A DNA stretch of 58,125 nt from an uncultured Collinsella sp. (GTDB lineage: Bacteria; Actinomycetota; Coriobacteriia; Coriobacteriales; Coriobacteriaceae), in assembly GCA_959023295.1 (NCBI GenBank), contig CAUFBM010000016.1, positions 1 through 58,125 of the forward strand, in the 5' to 3' direction. Position numbers and translations under genes: made by a program. Within the stretch, counting starts at the first letter, position 1, and every line of letters starts with the position of its first letter. The notes under the pieces were generated by a model. That model had not been told where the DNA came from. It saw only the letters and a list, made by a program, of their open reading frames with translations, and ran no database searches. Positions 9,314 to 18,822 of the stretch are shown here, in pieces.

Positions 9314-10546
9314 TTAGGCTTCCTCGCCGCCCATCCTGTACGAGATCTTGTCCTTGATCATATGCACCCTCGCCTCGAGTTTGGCGACCTCGGCGGCGAT
9401 ATTGGCGATCTCGTCCGCAGGCAGCAAGCCAAAGGTGGACTCCTCCACCTGGTCGAGGTCCTTGATGGCGCGAATGATCGAAAGCGAGGGTGACTTGAGG
9501 GCCTTCGTCATCTTGGTGGTGTTTTCGGCAGACTCCATGACCTCGCGAAAAGCCGTCGACAATTGGGCATCGTCGCGGATCTCGGCGATGTCGGTCGAGG
9601 TTACGATCTCTTTGTTCTTCAGGCGCTCGGCGACCTCAAAGGCCAGCTCGTTTTCGCGCTCGATAAAGCGATCCGCGTCGGGGCCCTCCAAAATCGGCTT
9701 GATCTTACGGACAAAGCGCACGATGTCGCCCTGCGGCTCGGTAATCATGTTGGCAAAGACGATGTTCTTGACGTCCTCTTCCTGATCGTCGCTCTTGCAC
9801 TTTTTAAGGACGCCCTGCAGTTCGTTGATAACGCCGGCGACCTTGAGCTCGCGCGCCAGGTGGAACTGGTCCTTGGCGTTGGCGAACTCCAAAAACTCGT
9901 TCATATACCGAGCTTTAATGATCTCCTTCTCGAGCTCCTTGGGCTCAACTCCAATGCACTGGGCGTACTCCTCCTTCGAGAGCAAGTTGGAGCTGATGAT
10001 GTCGTTGTAGATACCCACCAGGCGGTCGACGGGATCGTAGCCGACCTTCTCTTCCTCGCCATGCTGAATCGAAAGCTCCAGCATCTTGATCTTCTTGGAA
10101 TCGTTGCCCAGACTCTCAGGCAAAATGACAGCCTCAAACCAGCCAAAGCTAGGATTTTTGGCAGCAAGACGGCGCAGGCAGGTAAAGCGGCGGTTGCCGT
10201 CGACGATCAGACCATCTGCCAGCACCACGCCGGGGCGCTCCTGCGAACGCAGGGCAATGCTGCGTTGCGTCTTTTCGATGGCGTCCTTATTGCTGTCGAC
10301 GATAAAGCCCTCGATGATATCGTTGCAGGCCGCGACGTCCAGCTCGTTAAACGCACCCTCGCCATGTTCGGCCTTGTAGCGGCTGATCCACGAGGCGATG
10401 CGGTCATTTTGCACGTTATAGCGCAGGAACTCGAGCTTAATGCTGTAGACGGGATACATCTCGGGTTTGCCGTCGATCACGATTTTGTGGTTGGCACCGG
10501 TCGGCTTAATGTTGACGCCGTCGTCGATCATCTCGAGCAGGTTCAT
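9314..10546 (-). CDS. ParB/Srx-fold protein of the BREX-linked cassette
   Basis: A 410-aa protein with a ParB/sulfiredoxin-like core. The diagnostic stretch is around residues 112-131 (VVLADGLIVDGNRRFTCLRR), where DGNRR corresponds to the ParB GERR/GxRR phosphate-binding motif. The remainder is helical and charged, ending in a coiled-coil-like segment (about 345-405). ParB-fold domains in defence systems act as NTP-dependent DNA clamps or nucleases (for example DndB- and DpdJ-related proteins); which applies here cannot be told from sequence. It is 12 bp downstream of the 1526-aa gene and is fused end to start with the helicase gene. Confidence 0.82.
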   Translation of the reverse strand: MNLLEMIDDGVNIKPTGANHKIVIDGKPEMYPVYSIKLEFLRYNVQNDRIASWISRYKAEHGEGAFNELDVAACNDIIEGFIVDSNKDAIEKTQRSIALRSQERPGVVLADGLIVDGNRRFTCLRRLAAKNPSFGWFEAVILPESLGNDSKKIKMLELSIQHGEEEKVGYDPVDRLVGIYNDIISSNLLSKEEYAQCIGVEPKELEKEIIKARYMNEFLEFANAKDQFHLARELKVAGVINELQGVLKKCKSDDQEEDVKNIVFANMITEPQGDIVRFVRKIKPILEGPDADRFIERENELAFEVAERLKNKEIVTSTDIAEIRDDAQLSTAFREVMESAENTTKMTKALKSPSLSIIRAIKDLDQVEESTFGLLPADEIANIAAEVAKLEARVHMIKDKISYRMGGEEA

Positions 10547-10558
10547 GTTGGTTTCCTC

Positions 10559-13500
10559 CTATTGGTTGTTTTTGATATACAGCTCGCGCAGGTACTCTGC
10601 GTTCATCCTTTTGCTGAGCATGACCATGTCAAGGTCCTCGTTGTAGAACAGACTCTTGTCCTGGACCGCTCGGTTAATATCGGCTGCGGTTATTACGACG
10701 CCGTAATCATCCTGGAACGCATCGATCAGGTCCCCCACCTCGATAGGCCCCTTTTGCCTCACGACGTATTCGACCGCGTCGCCCGACGAGAACGTCCCCT
10801 CCTTGCGACAGAACATGTAGACGCCGCTAAAGCGCGTGCGCTTTATTTGCTCTTGAGCCAGGCCGTACAGAACGATTGAGTCATAAAACGAGTTGTCAAA
10901 ACCGCACTCGTCGACCACGGCATCGAGCTTGTGCATAAAGCCCTGCTTACGAAGGCTCGTCACCGTAAACGGCACGTCGGGCTCTGTGCGCGCAAACAGG
11001 GAACACGCGTAGCTGCCCAGGTCAAAACGACGGACACCCGTTGTCTCGCTCAGGCGCTTGAGCGAAATAAACGAATCGTGGTTGCACTCGATAAAGGTAA
11101 AGTTGCGCAGCAGCGGCGTAATGGCATTCCTAAATTCCGGATGGTTGATGACCTCGTCGCCAAAGCCCGGAGAACCATAGGCAAAGCTGTCGCGCGACAT
11201 AAGCAGGTTCGTAAACGACTGACGCAGGTCCACGTCTTCCTTGACAATGAGATCCCTGGAGATTTCCAGGCCAAGGGGCGCCAGCGACTGATCGTTAACG
11301 AGTCGATCGGACGCTGCGCCAAACTTGGCGGCAAAGCTCGCCGTGACGTAGGGCAACGAGACGTAATCTTCGGTCAGCATGTCTTTAATGAACTGCTGCT
11401 GCTCGTCCGTAAGGTTGCTATCGACATACGAGTAGCGGCCGTTACGCAGATATGCGTTCATATCACGCAGGTAGTTGTTGCGAACCGTCTTCGTTTCTAT
11501 GCAGTACTTTTCCGCGTAGCGTTGGGCAAACTCCTCGCGCGATAGCTCGGTGCCCGCATCTCGCAGTACATCGACCATTTGGTTTTTGCGATCCGTTTTG
11601 CCCAGGCGAATGAGCGGCGTCGAGCCCATCTCCAAGCCGGGCACGGAGCCCGGGCGCACAAACGATCGGATGATCTCGTAGAGCTCCTCGTCATCGTGGA
11701 CGTCGTACAGGTCGCACAGCTCCTGATTCTCGCGCATGATAAGACCCGCGCCGCACTCGATATTGCGTCCCACGGCGAGCGTCAGGATCTGACGCAGCTC
11801 GGACGTAAAGCGACTGTCGACCTTGTAGGCACGGATCTTGTTGGCGCGCGCCACCAGGAACATGTGCGTACCGCGCAGCTCATTCAGGCATCGAATGTCA
11901 TCGGAGGGCAGTGCGAGCGTCATCTTATAGCCGCACTTGTTCTCTTCCAAAAAGAGCTGGTACCTGTTACGGAAATCTTTAAGGTTGTGGTATTCCTTAA
12001 CGGCACCAGACTCGGCAAAGGCGCGCAGCGCGACGCTGCGCGTGGATAGGTTGCCTATCTTTTTGCGTGCGATCTGCTCGAGCTGAGTGGCGTTGCTCTC
12101 CTCGGTGCTTGCGGGCGTCCGAAGCGCATCGACGACAGGTCTGCGATTGAGCTGCGTTATCCTCTCGCGCCATTCCTGCGGCAACGTACGGTCGTTGGCG
12201 GCAAGGCGCAGGCTAAACTTGTTCGATACCTTAACGGATTTCAGGTAGCCAAAAGTCATCGGGGATGCCTGCGTGATCTTGCAGAACGCGTCCTCGGTAA
12301 GGTCATAACGCTGGTACAACGGGGCGAATTTGTCCTCGTCGAGGTGCGGCCGGTTGCGCAGCAAATCGGCACGGCGCTGGCGAAGCGGGCCAAGACCGGC
12401 GGGCTTGTGCGGGTAATCCATAAGCGGCTTATCGCTAAAGATCCAGCGCAACAAGTTGGCATCGTCTGCGGGCAACAATGCAAGCCACGCATTGATGGAC
12501 ATGGGGCCTTTGCCGGTGAGGTCTTCGACCTTGCTGGCAAAGGACTTTGCCGGCTGTTCCGGGGCCGGGGCGGGGGTAGCGGAGGGTTCGGGTGAGGGCT
12601 TGGATTCGGGCGCGGAAGCAGACTTGGGCTCAGGCGTCGACGCGACAGCCTGCTCTGCAGGCGCGGGCTTCTCCTCTACCCCATCATCAGCATTTTTGAT
12701 TCCCTTGCTTGCCAGGTATGCGCGGACCACCCGGCATACGGACAGGTCAAGGTCCTTATCGACCGCTGCGTATTTAAGCGGGATAGCACCCTGCCCATAC
12801 ACGCGCTTCATATACAAATAGGAAGGCTGCGCGGTGTGCGTCAGGTCATAAAACTCCCCAGCAGTTACCATGTACTTTTTAAAGAGCGAACCGAATGTAT
12901 CAATGTCGAACGTCGGGCGCGACGCCATAAGGGCATCGTAGCGCTCGCGGATTTTCCAAGCAGAGATAGCAAGGTTGTCAATCCAACGAGCCGGCTTGTC
13001 ATCGATGAGCATATAGCCCATCAGGGTGCGGTCCTGGTAAGCGAGGTCCGCAAACCACCTGTTGAACTTTGCAGTATCTTGGTCAAGGGCCAGCGCAAGC
13101 GCCTGGGTTACCGTAAAGTCCCGCGCTGCCGGAATCTCGGAATCATGCGAGGATTCCCCCTCACGGGCTTTGGACTGGACAACCAACCGCCCGTCCGATT
13201 GGGCCTTATCAGTCGATGCAATAACGCTATCTGCACCATTAGCATCTATGAAGGTAGACCGCGTATTAGCTGTATCAATATCCTCCTGATCCTGGGAAAG
13301 CTCAAAGTTCAGGCGCTTGAACGTTTTTACGGCCGCATTAAAGGCGGGGTACTCGTTTTTAAGCTCAGCGAGCACCGAATTAGCGGAGTGTTTTTCGCTA
13401 TAGCCCATCGCGAGCTTGCCCGCCACCCTAACGCAAAAGAGCAGACGGAACGAGGGCTCATGTATGGACAAACGCTCTTGATGCAGCCGCAGGACAGCTT

Positions 13501-15139
13501 CGCCAGCGAGCCGGTTAACCGCCGCGGCACGCTCGAGTGACATATTAACCGATGGATACCAGCCCCCTATCGCCGCCTGGCGTGCAAGCTCAATTTCTTG
13601 TTTGGTTCTTCCAAGCTGCAGCTTTCCCGATGGCCAATTGTTTAATGCAGACACAATCGAGTGCAGCTCGCCCGAAGTTAGACCCTTTGTTCGGAGCTCC
13701 CTCCAGTTGTACGAAAGCAGCTCAGGCATATTGTGAATGCGATACTTGCTCTTTAATTTGCGTTGCAACGCCGGAGAAATCGAAAGATTCAACAGCGAGA
13801 GAGGCTCGCCATCACCTGAATAAATAGTACTGAACAGTTCGGTTTCTGGGCCCTTAATATCCGTATACGCGCAGCATTCAAGCCCGATACTACGCAAATT
13901 GCCAAAGACGTCAAACGCCAGCTTCTTGTTGCCCGAGAGCTTGCCGAGCTTCGGCGCCTGTGCGCGGTACTGTGGGGAAAGCGGCAAAGCGTAGGCGCGG
14001 AGCTGCGTCTCAAAGGCAGCGCGCACGTCAGCGTCCTCGGCCTTGCCCAGCTCGCGAACGAGACTGAACACATCATTAATATTCTGCCTGTCGAGGAAGG
14101 CGACTTGAGTCTCGCTGTCGAACACGCAGCGCGGGTCATCCCAACCGCTCAGGTACCTGGGGCGCTCGAGCTTGTTGACGGCGGCTTCAACGGGCTCAGC
14201 CTCTGGCTCGGGTTCTGTTTCGGGCTCGGCAACGGCCTTCGCGGCCTCGATGCCATCCGAGAAGGAAATGGTCAGCTGCTGCGGCTCGGAAGACAATGTG
14301 AGCTCGGAACGTTCGGGCTGAACGGGCTCCTGCTGCTTCGCTCGCACTGGCTCTTGCTGTTCAGCCGGCTGTTCGGCGGTCGTCACAGACTCCGCCGGCA
14401 GTTTGTATCCCATGAGGGACAGACCATCGGCCGGCTTCTTGTCATACGAAACACCCACGGCAACGGGGATAGGCCAGCTGCGCTCATTAACCTTCAACTG
14501 CACAAGGGTCGAATCTGCACGCAACGAAATGGGACCGCAAGCCATAGGTGCAGGGGGCTCAGGGGCAGGAGGCTCCGCGAACTCGGGCTGAGCGTCCATC
14601 GGCTCCGGCACATCCACATCGACGGATTCAATTTCTGCGACTTCATCCGCTTCGGGCTGAACGTGTTCGGAATCCTCTAGCTCGCCTGTATCCTCGACAA
14701 CCTCAAGCGCATCGCCTTCGGCAGCCTCAAGCACAGCTTCTTCGGACTCGGTGTCCTCGTCATCAACGAAGGCATTGTCAATTGCTTCAGACTCAGCGGC
14801 CTCGCCATCAACAGTAGCATCGTCAACATCTCCGGTATCAACGACTTCAAGCTCGACAGCGTTGGGCTCGACGAAATCCGAAGGCACCGGCCCCGCTGCC
14901 TCCACGGCCGCATCAGGCGCCATGCTGTACTCGCCGTTGGCATACAAAAGTTCGCCATGTATAACTAGTTGGGCCAGCGCGCGCTCGTATGAGTCATTAA
15001 TGGTGCGATACACGCTCGAGCGTACCAACGCTTCGTGAAGCGGAGCATCGGCCTGCGCGACCGCATCTAAAATAAGTGACTCGTAGTACGCGACTACGTC
15101 CATCGAATCATTTGCAGCGCTCGTAGCATTTTTATTCAT
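10559..15139 (-). CDS. Very large multi-HTH scaffold-like protein, first gene of the cassette
   Basis: Unrecognised 1526-aa protein; start chosen at ATG 15139, with GGGGGTC about 10 bp upstream (a TTG at 15166 is the alternative). Visible layout: N-terminal winged-helix-like segment (about 10-75); acidic low-complexity linker (about 80-330); a helix-hairpin-helix stretch around 450 resembling the RNA polymerase alpha C-terminal domain (LSISPALQRKLKSKYRI); two related repeats at about 675-800 and 880-995, each with a Tyr/Leu-rich core ending in YLYMKRV or FGYLKSV; a Pro/Ala/Glu linker between them; a winged-helix segment near 1185-1235 (REEFAQRYAEKYCIETKTV); and a C-terminal HARE-HTH-like segment (about 1455-1526). 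No catalytic motif is seen. It is probably the DNA-binding or sensing platform for the helicase and ParB-like protein (inference). Confidence 0.82.
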   Translation of the reverse strand: MNKNATSAANDSMDVVAYYESLILDAVAQADAPLHEALVRSSVYRTINDSYERALAQLVIHGELLYANGEYSMAPDAAVEAAGPVPSDFVEPNAVELEVVDTGDVDDATVDGEAAESEAIDNAFVDDEDTESEEAVLEAAEGDALEVVEDTGELEDSEHVQPEADEVAEIESVDVDVPEPMDAQPEFAEPPAPEPPAPMACGPISLRADSTLVQLKVNERSWPIPVAVGVSYDKKPADGLSLMGYKLPAESVTTAEQPAEQQEPVRAKQQEPVQPERSELTLSSEPQQLTISFSDGIEAAKAVAEPETEPEPEAEPVEAAVNKLERPRYLSGWDDPRCVFDSETQVAFLDRQNINDVFSLVRELGKAEDADVRAAFETQLRAYALPLSPQYRAQAPKLGKLSGNKKLAFDVFGNLRSIGLECCAYTDIKGPETELFSTIYSGDGEPLSLLNLSISPALQRKLKSKYRIHNMPELLSYNWRELRTKGLTSGELHSIVSALNNWPSGKLQLGRTKQEIELARQAAIGGWYPSVNMSLERAAAVNRLAGEAVLRLHQERLSIHEPSFRLLFCVRVAGKLAMGYSEKHSANSVLAELKNEYPAFNAAVKTFKRLNFELSQDQEDIDTANTRSTFIDANGADSVIASTDKAQSDGRLVVQSKAREGESSHDSEIPAARDFTVTQALALALDQDTAKFNRWFADLAYQDRTLMGYMLIDDKPARWIDNLAISAWKIRERYDALMASRPTFDIDTFGSLFKKYMVTAGEFYDLTHTAQPSYLYMKRVYGQGAIPLKYAAVDKDLDLSVCRVVRAYLASKGIKNADDGVEEKPAPAEQAVASTPEPKSASAPESKPSPEPSATPAPAPEQPAKSFASKVEDLTGKGPMSINAWLALLPADDANLLRWIFSDKPLMDYPHKPAGLGPLRQRRADLLRNRPHLDEDKFAPLYQRYDLTEDAFCKITQASPMTFGYLKSVKVSNKFSLRLAANDRTLPQEWRERITQLNRRPVVDALRTPASTEESNATQLEQIARKKIGNLSTRSVALRAFAESGAVKEYHNLKDFRNRYQLFLEENKCGYKMTLALPSDDIRCLNELRGTHMFLVARANKIRAYKVDSRFTSELRQILTLAVGRNIECGAGLIMRENQELCDLYDVHDDEELYEIIRSFVRPGSVPGLEMGSTPLIRLGKTDRKNQMVDVLRDAGTELSREEFAQRYAEKYCIETKTVRNNYLRDMNAYLRNGRYSYVDSNLTDEQQQFIKDMLTEDYVSLPYVTASFAAKFGAASDRLVNDQSLAPLGLEISRDLIVKEDVDLRQSFTNLLMSRDSFAYGSPGFGDEVINHPEFRNAITPLLRNFTFIECNHDSFISLKRLSETTGVRRFDLGSYACSLFARTEPDVPFTVTSLRKQGFMHKLDAVVDECGFDNSFYDSIVLYGLAQEQIKRTRFSGVYMFCRKEGTFSSGDAVEYVVRQKGPIEVGDLIDAFQDDYGVVITAADINRAVQDKSLFYNEDLDMVMLSKRMNAEYLRELYIKNNQ

Positions 15140-15241
15140 ACAGAAACGACCCCCAAGATTCCCCAAACAACCTACTGGCCGTATTGGAAATAAGGAAGAA
15201 CTATGCCAATGATTACTTGATACGCCACTTGCGCGTGTTTT

Positions 15242-15270
15242 TGTTTAGCAACATTTTGTTGTGCAACAAA
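15242..15270. promoter_or_regulatory. Twin palindromes in front of the cassette operon (candidate operator)
   Basis: Two palindromes lie head to tail about 105 bp upstream of the first cassette gene: TGTT-N4-AACA at 15242-15253 and a perfect TTTGTTG-TG-CAACAAA at 15255-15270. They are centred about 15 bp apart in an AT-richer stretch and are the only obvious symmetrical sites in the intergenic region 15140-15480. They could bind a dimeric regulator of the minus-strand operon; no clear -35/-10 pair could be fixed. Confidence 0.4.
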
Positions 15271-15480
15271 TCAACTGTGCATATGCAGATGAGCGGTAGT
15301 TTTAATCGGTGAACGGCAATCGCGCACGCTTGAAGGCCCTTTCATTTTCCTTGGCACCAAGGCAATTAAAATGAACCTGTCGCGCGGTCACGCCGCGCGC
15401 CTCACGCGTCTCAACTTGTCCGCACATCATCAGGAGTCCGTAATGGCAAGACCGTTTAGCCCCAGCGGAGCACTTCGTGC

Positions 15481-15741
15481 GCGCACCGCATGGGACAGTC
15501 GCGCAACGTGCTGGTCTACCGTCTGCTGTGCAAGGACACGATCGACGAGCGCATCATGTCGATTCTCGGTCGCAAGCAGAGAGACTTTGCCGCTTTTGCG
15601 GACAAGTCCTCCGCCGCCGAAGCTGACATGCAAAACGAGCTCGAGGTTAAACGGGAACAGTTCAACGCCATGTTCGACGAAGAGATCAAACGCCTGGAAA
15701 GCCTGATGTCGTCGTTAGCCGACCTGGACTTGCCGGAGTAG
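15481..15741 (+). pseudogene. C-terminal remnant of a SNF2 helicase
   Basis: The plus-strand frame reads AHRMGQSRNVLVYRLLCKDTID and continues for about 85 residues to a TAG at 15739-15741. HRMGQ...VYRL...TIDERI is SNF2 motif VI and its conserved follow-on, so this is the last part of a SNF2-family ATPase whose N-terminal several hundred residues are missing. A ribosome-binding-site-like GGAGTCC with ATG at 15443 precedes it, but that reading frame is different and does not join. The fragment is not the 3' end of the intact helicase at 7385-9313 (different sequence), so it is a relic of another defence gene. Confidence 0.8.
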
Positions 15742-15796
15742 TAGAGCGAGTGGCAACATCGGTACAAAGATAAACATAATTTTGAAAGGCCGTCCT

Positions 15797-15979
15797 ATGG
15801 ACGATCCGCTCGAATCCCCCGACAAATCAAGGCGTCGCTCAGAAAAGAGCAACTCAAACGACGAACGAGCACGAGTCCAGCAATCCATCGCCCGCAGCTA
15901 CGATGACCTGGTGAACGGCCGCATTCGACACTGGAAACAAGCAAAGGTAGAGGCGGATCGGATGCGAACCATCAGGTAA
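15797..15979 (+). CDS. Small charged hypothetical protein
   Basis: A 60-aa ORF with a plausible ribosome binding site (GAAAGG at 15784-15789) before ATG 15797. The product is hydrophilic and basic, with a central helical stretch (RVQQSIARSYDDLVNGRIR). It has no known motif. It follows the SNF2 remnant on the same strand by about 55 bp and may be a surviving partner gene of that broken locus. It might also be a chance ORF. Confidence 0.45.
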   Translation: MDDPLESPDKSRRRSEKSNSNDERARVQQSIARSYDDLVNGRIRHWKQAKVEADRMRTIR

Positions 15980-16114
15980 GGTCACCTCTCCCCCATGTAA
16001 CCATCCTGTAAATCATAGCGGCGCAGTCGAGTTTTACCGTGATGCGGTCGCGCCCGGCGCTCCACTGTGCTAAAGTATCCCGAACGTTCAAACGACTACG
16101 AGGGGAACTAGAAG

Positions 16115-17239
<1,125 letters not shown>

Positions 17240-17309
17240 CCCGCAACCCGCGGGCCGATCAGCCACTTCAAACCACCTGTTTTAGACAAACCTGCTAAGG
17301 AGTTTTTCC

Positions 17310-18473
17310 ATGCGTAAGATTAAGACCATCGACGACATCACTAAAGACGGCAAGGTCGAGTTTGGTGAGGGCTACGAGTTTGTGAGCACCGCCGAAGAGG
17401 CCGACGCCATTCTGATGCGCTCGACCGACCTGCACGGCTACGAGCTGCCCGAGGGCATCCGCGCCATCGCCCGCTGCGGCGCCGGCGTCAACAACATCCC
17501 CGTCGAGGAGTACGCCAAGAAGGGCGTCGTCGTCTTTAACTCCCCCGGCGCCAACAGCAACGCCGTTAAGGAGCTCGTCCTAGGCATGCTGGTGCTCTCG
17601 AGCCGCGGCGTGGTGCAATCAATGAACTGGGTGCGTGACAACGCCGACGACCCCGAGATTCAGGTCGATGCCGAAAAGGCCAAGAAGGCCTTTGTGGGCC
17701 GCGAGCTCAAGGGCAAGCGCATCGGTGTCATCGGCCTGGGCAACGTGGGCTCCAAGGTCGCCAACGCCTGCGTCGATCTGGGCATGGACGTTTACGGCTA
17801 CGACCCGTTCATTTCCGTCGAGCACGCGTGGGTGCTGAGCCGCGAGGTGCAGCGCGTGGGCACGCTCGAGGATCTCTGCCGCGGCTGCGACTACCTCACC
17901 GTGCACGTGCCCAGCAAGGCCGACACCATCGGCATGATCAGCACCGAACAGATTAACCTGCTGGCACCGGACGCCGTGCTCATCAACTACGCGCGCGAAA
18001 CCATCATTGACGAGGACGCCGTCGACGCCGCCCTGCGCGAGGGCAAGCTCAGCTGGTTTAGCTGCGACTTCGCCACGCCCAAGACGGTCAAGATGCCCAA
18101 TACGTTTATCACCACGCACTCGGGCGCCGGCACCGGCGAGGCCGAGGCCAACTGCGCCGACATGGCCATCAGCGAGCTCAAGGATTACCTGGAAAACGGC
18201 AACATCGCACACAGCGTCAACTACCCCGCCTGCAGCATGGGCAAGGCGCGCGCTGCAAGCCGCATTGCCTGCCTGCATGCCAACGTGCCCAACATGATCG
18301 GCCAGATCACGGCCATCCTGGCCAAGGACAACGCCAACGTGCAGCGTATGACCAACGAGTCCGCCGGCGAGAACGCCTACACCATGTTCGATACCGACGA
18401 GCACCTGGACAGCAGCACCATCGAGGCTCTCAAGCAGATTCCGTCGATGTATCGCGTGCGCGTGATCAAGTAG
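17310..18473 (+). CDS. serA: D-3-phosphoglycerate dehydrogenase
   Basis: NAD-dependent dehydrogenase of 387 aa that opens the serine pathway. Substrate-domain residues RCGAGVNNIP are near 55, the NAD-binding Rossmann motif GVIGLGNVGSKVANA is near 140, and a C-terminal ACT-type domain (about 320-387, NVPNMIGQITAIL) suggests allosteric control. This is the short type of SerA seen in Clostridia and Coriobacteria. A good ribosome binding site (AAGGAG) precedes ATG 17310. It shares a strand with serC and ends at a strong terminator. Confidence 0.96.
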   Translation: MRKIKTIDDITKDGKVEFGEGYEFVSTAEEADAILMRSTDLHGYELPEGIRAIARCGAGVNNIPVEEYAKKGVVVFNSPGANSNAVKELVLGMLVLSSRGVVQSMNWVRDNADDPEIQVDAEKAKKAFVGRELKGKRIGVIGLGNVGSKVANACVDLGMDVYGYDPFISVEHAWVLSREVQRVGTLEDLCRGCDYLTVHVPSKADTIGMISTEQINLLAPDAVLINYARETIIDEDAVDAALREGKLSWFSCDFATPKTVKMPNTFITTHSGAGTGEAEANCADMAISELKDYLENGNIAHSVNYPACSMGKARAASRIACLHANVPNMIGQITAILAKDNANVQRMTNESAGENAYTMFDTDEHLDSSTIEALKQIPSMYRVRVIK

Positions 18474-18510
18474 CGTCGGCGCCAAGCCTGCCAGACAGGC
18501 CACGACGACC

Positions 18511-18545
18511 ATTCGGCCCCCGTTTTCACAAAACGGGGGCCGAAT
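18511..18545 (+). terminator. Rho-independent terminator after serCA
   Basis: A 16-bp perfect stem (ATTCGGCCCCCGTTTT with its reverse complement) and a 3-nt loop start 37 bp after the serA stop. The stem's own A/T ends provide the U-rich tail on either strand, so it may work in both directions. Confidence 0.9.
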
Positions 18546-18561
18546 TTCTTGTTCCCGAGGA

Positions 18562-18748
18562 CTTGAAAAGTGCTACCCAGAACAAGTTGTTTCGGATAAT
18601 CGACAGTGAGGCCCTAGTCGTTAAGCACAACTGCTTTTACAAACAGCTTTATCAGGGGTTTTAGTAGGTAAAAATCGATCTCTATATGCCAAACTAAAAT
18701 TGACTGTCCATTTTCCGAAATAACTTGCTCTAGGTAGCACTTTTCAAG
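18562..18748. repeat. 187-bp element with 35-bp terminal inverted repeats (MITE-like)
   Basis: Left arm 18562-18596 and right arm 18714-18748 are inverted repeats matching at 32 of 35 positions (both outer ends read CTTGAAAAGTGCTACC); all three differences are transitions. The 117-bp interior is AT-richer than its surroundings and encodes nothing. The compact structure fits a non-autonomous MITE or a structured repeat. No clear target-site duplication is visible at the flanks. It sits between the serA terminator and the isolated putative nuclease gene. Confidence 0.75.
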
Positions 18749-18822
18749 CCAATTCCAAGGAGCAATTGAAGGCTATTCGCAACTAAAACCTTAGCTCCCG
18801 CGACCGTTTTCCACCCGCGCGG

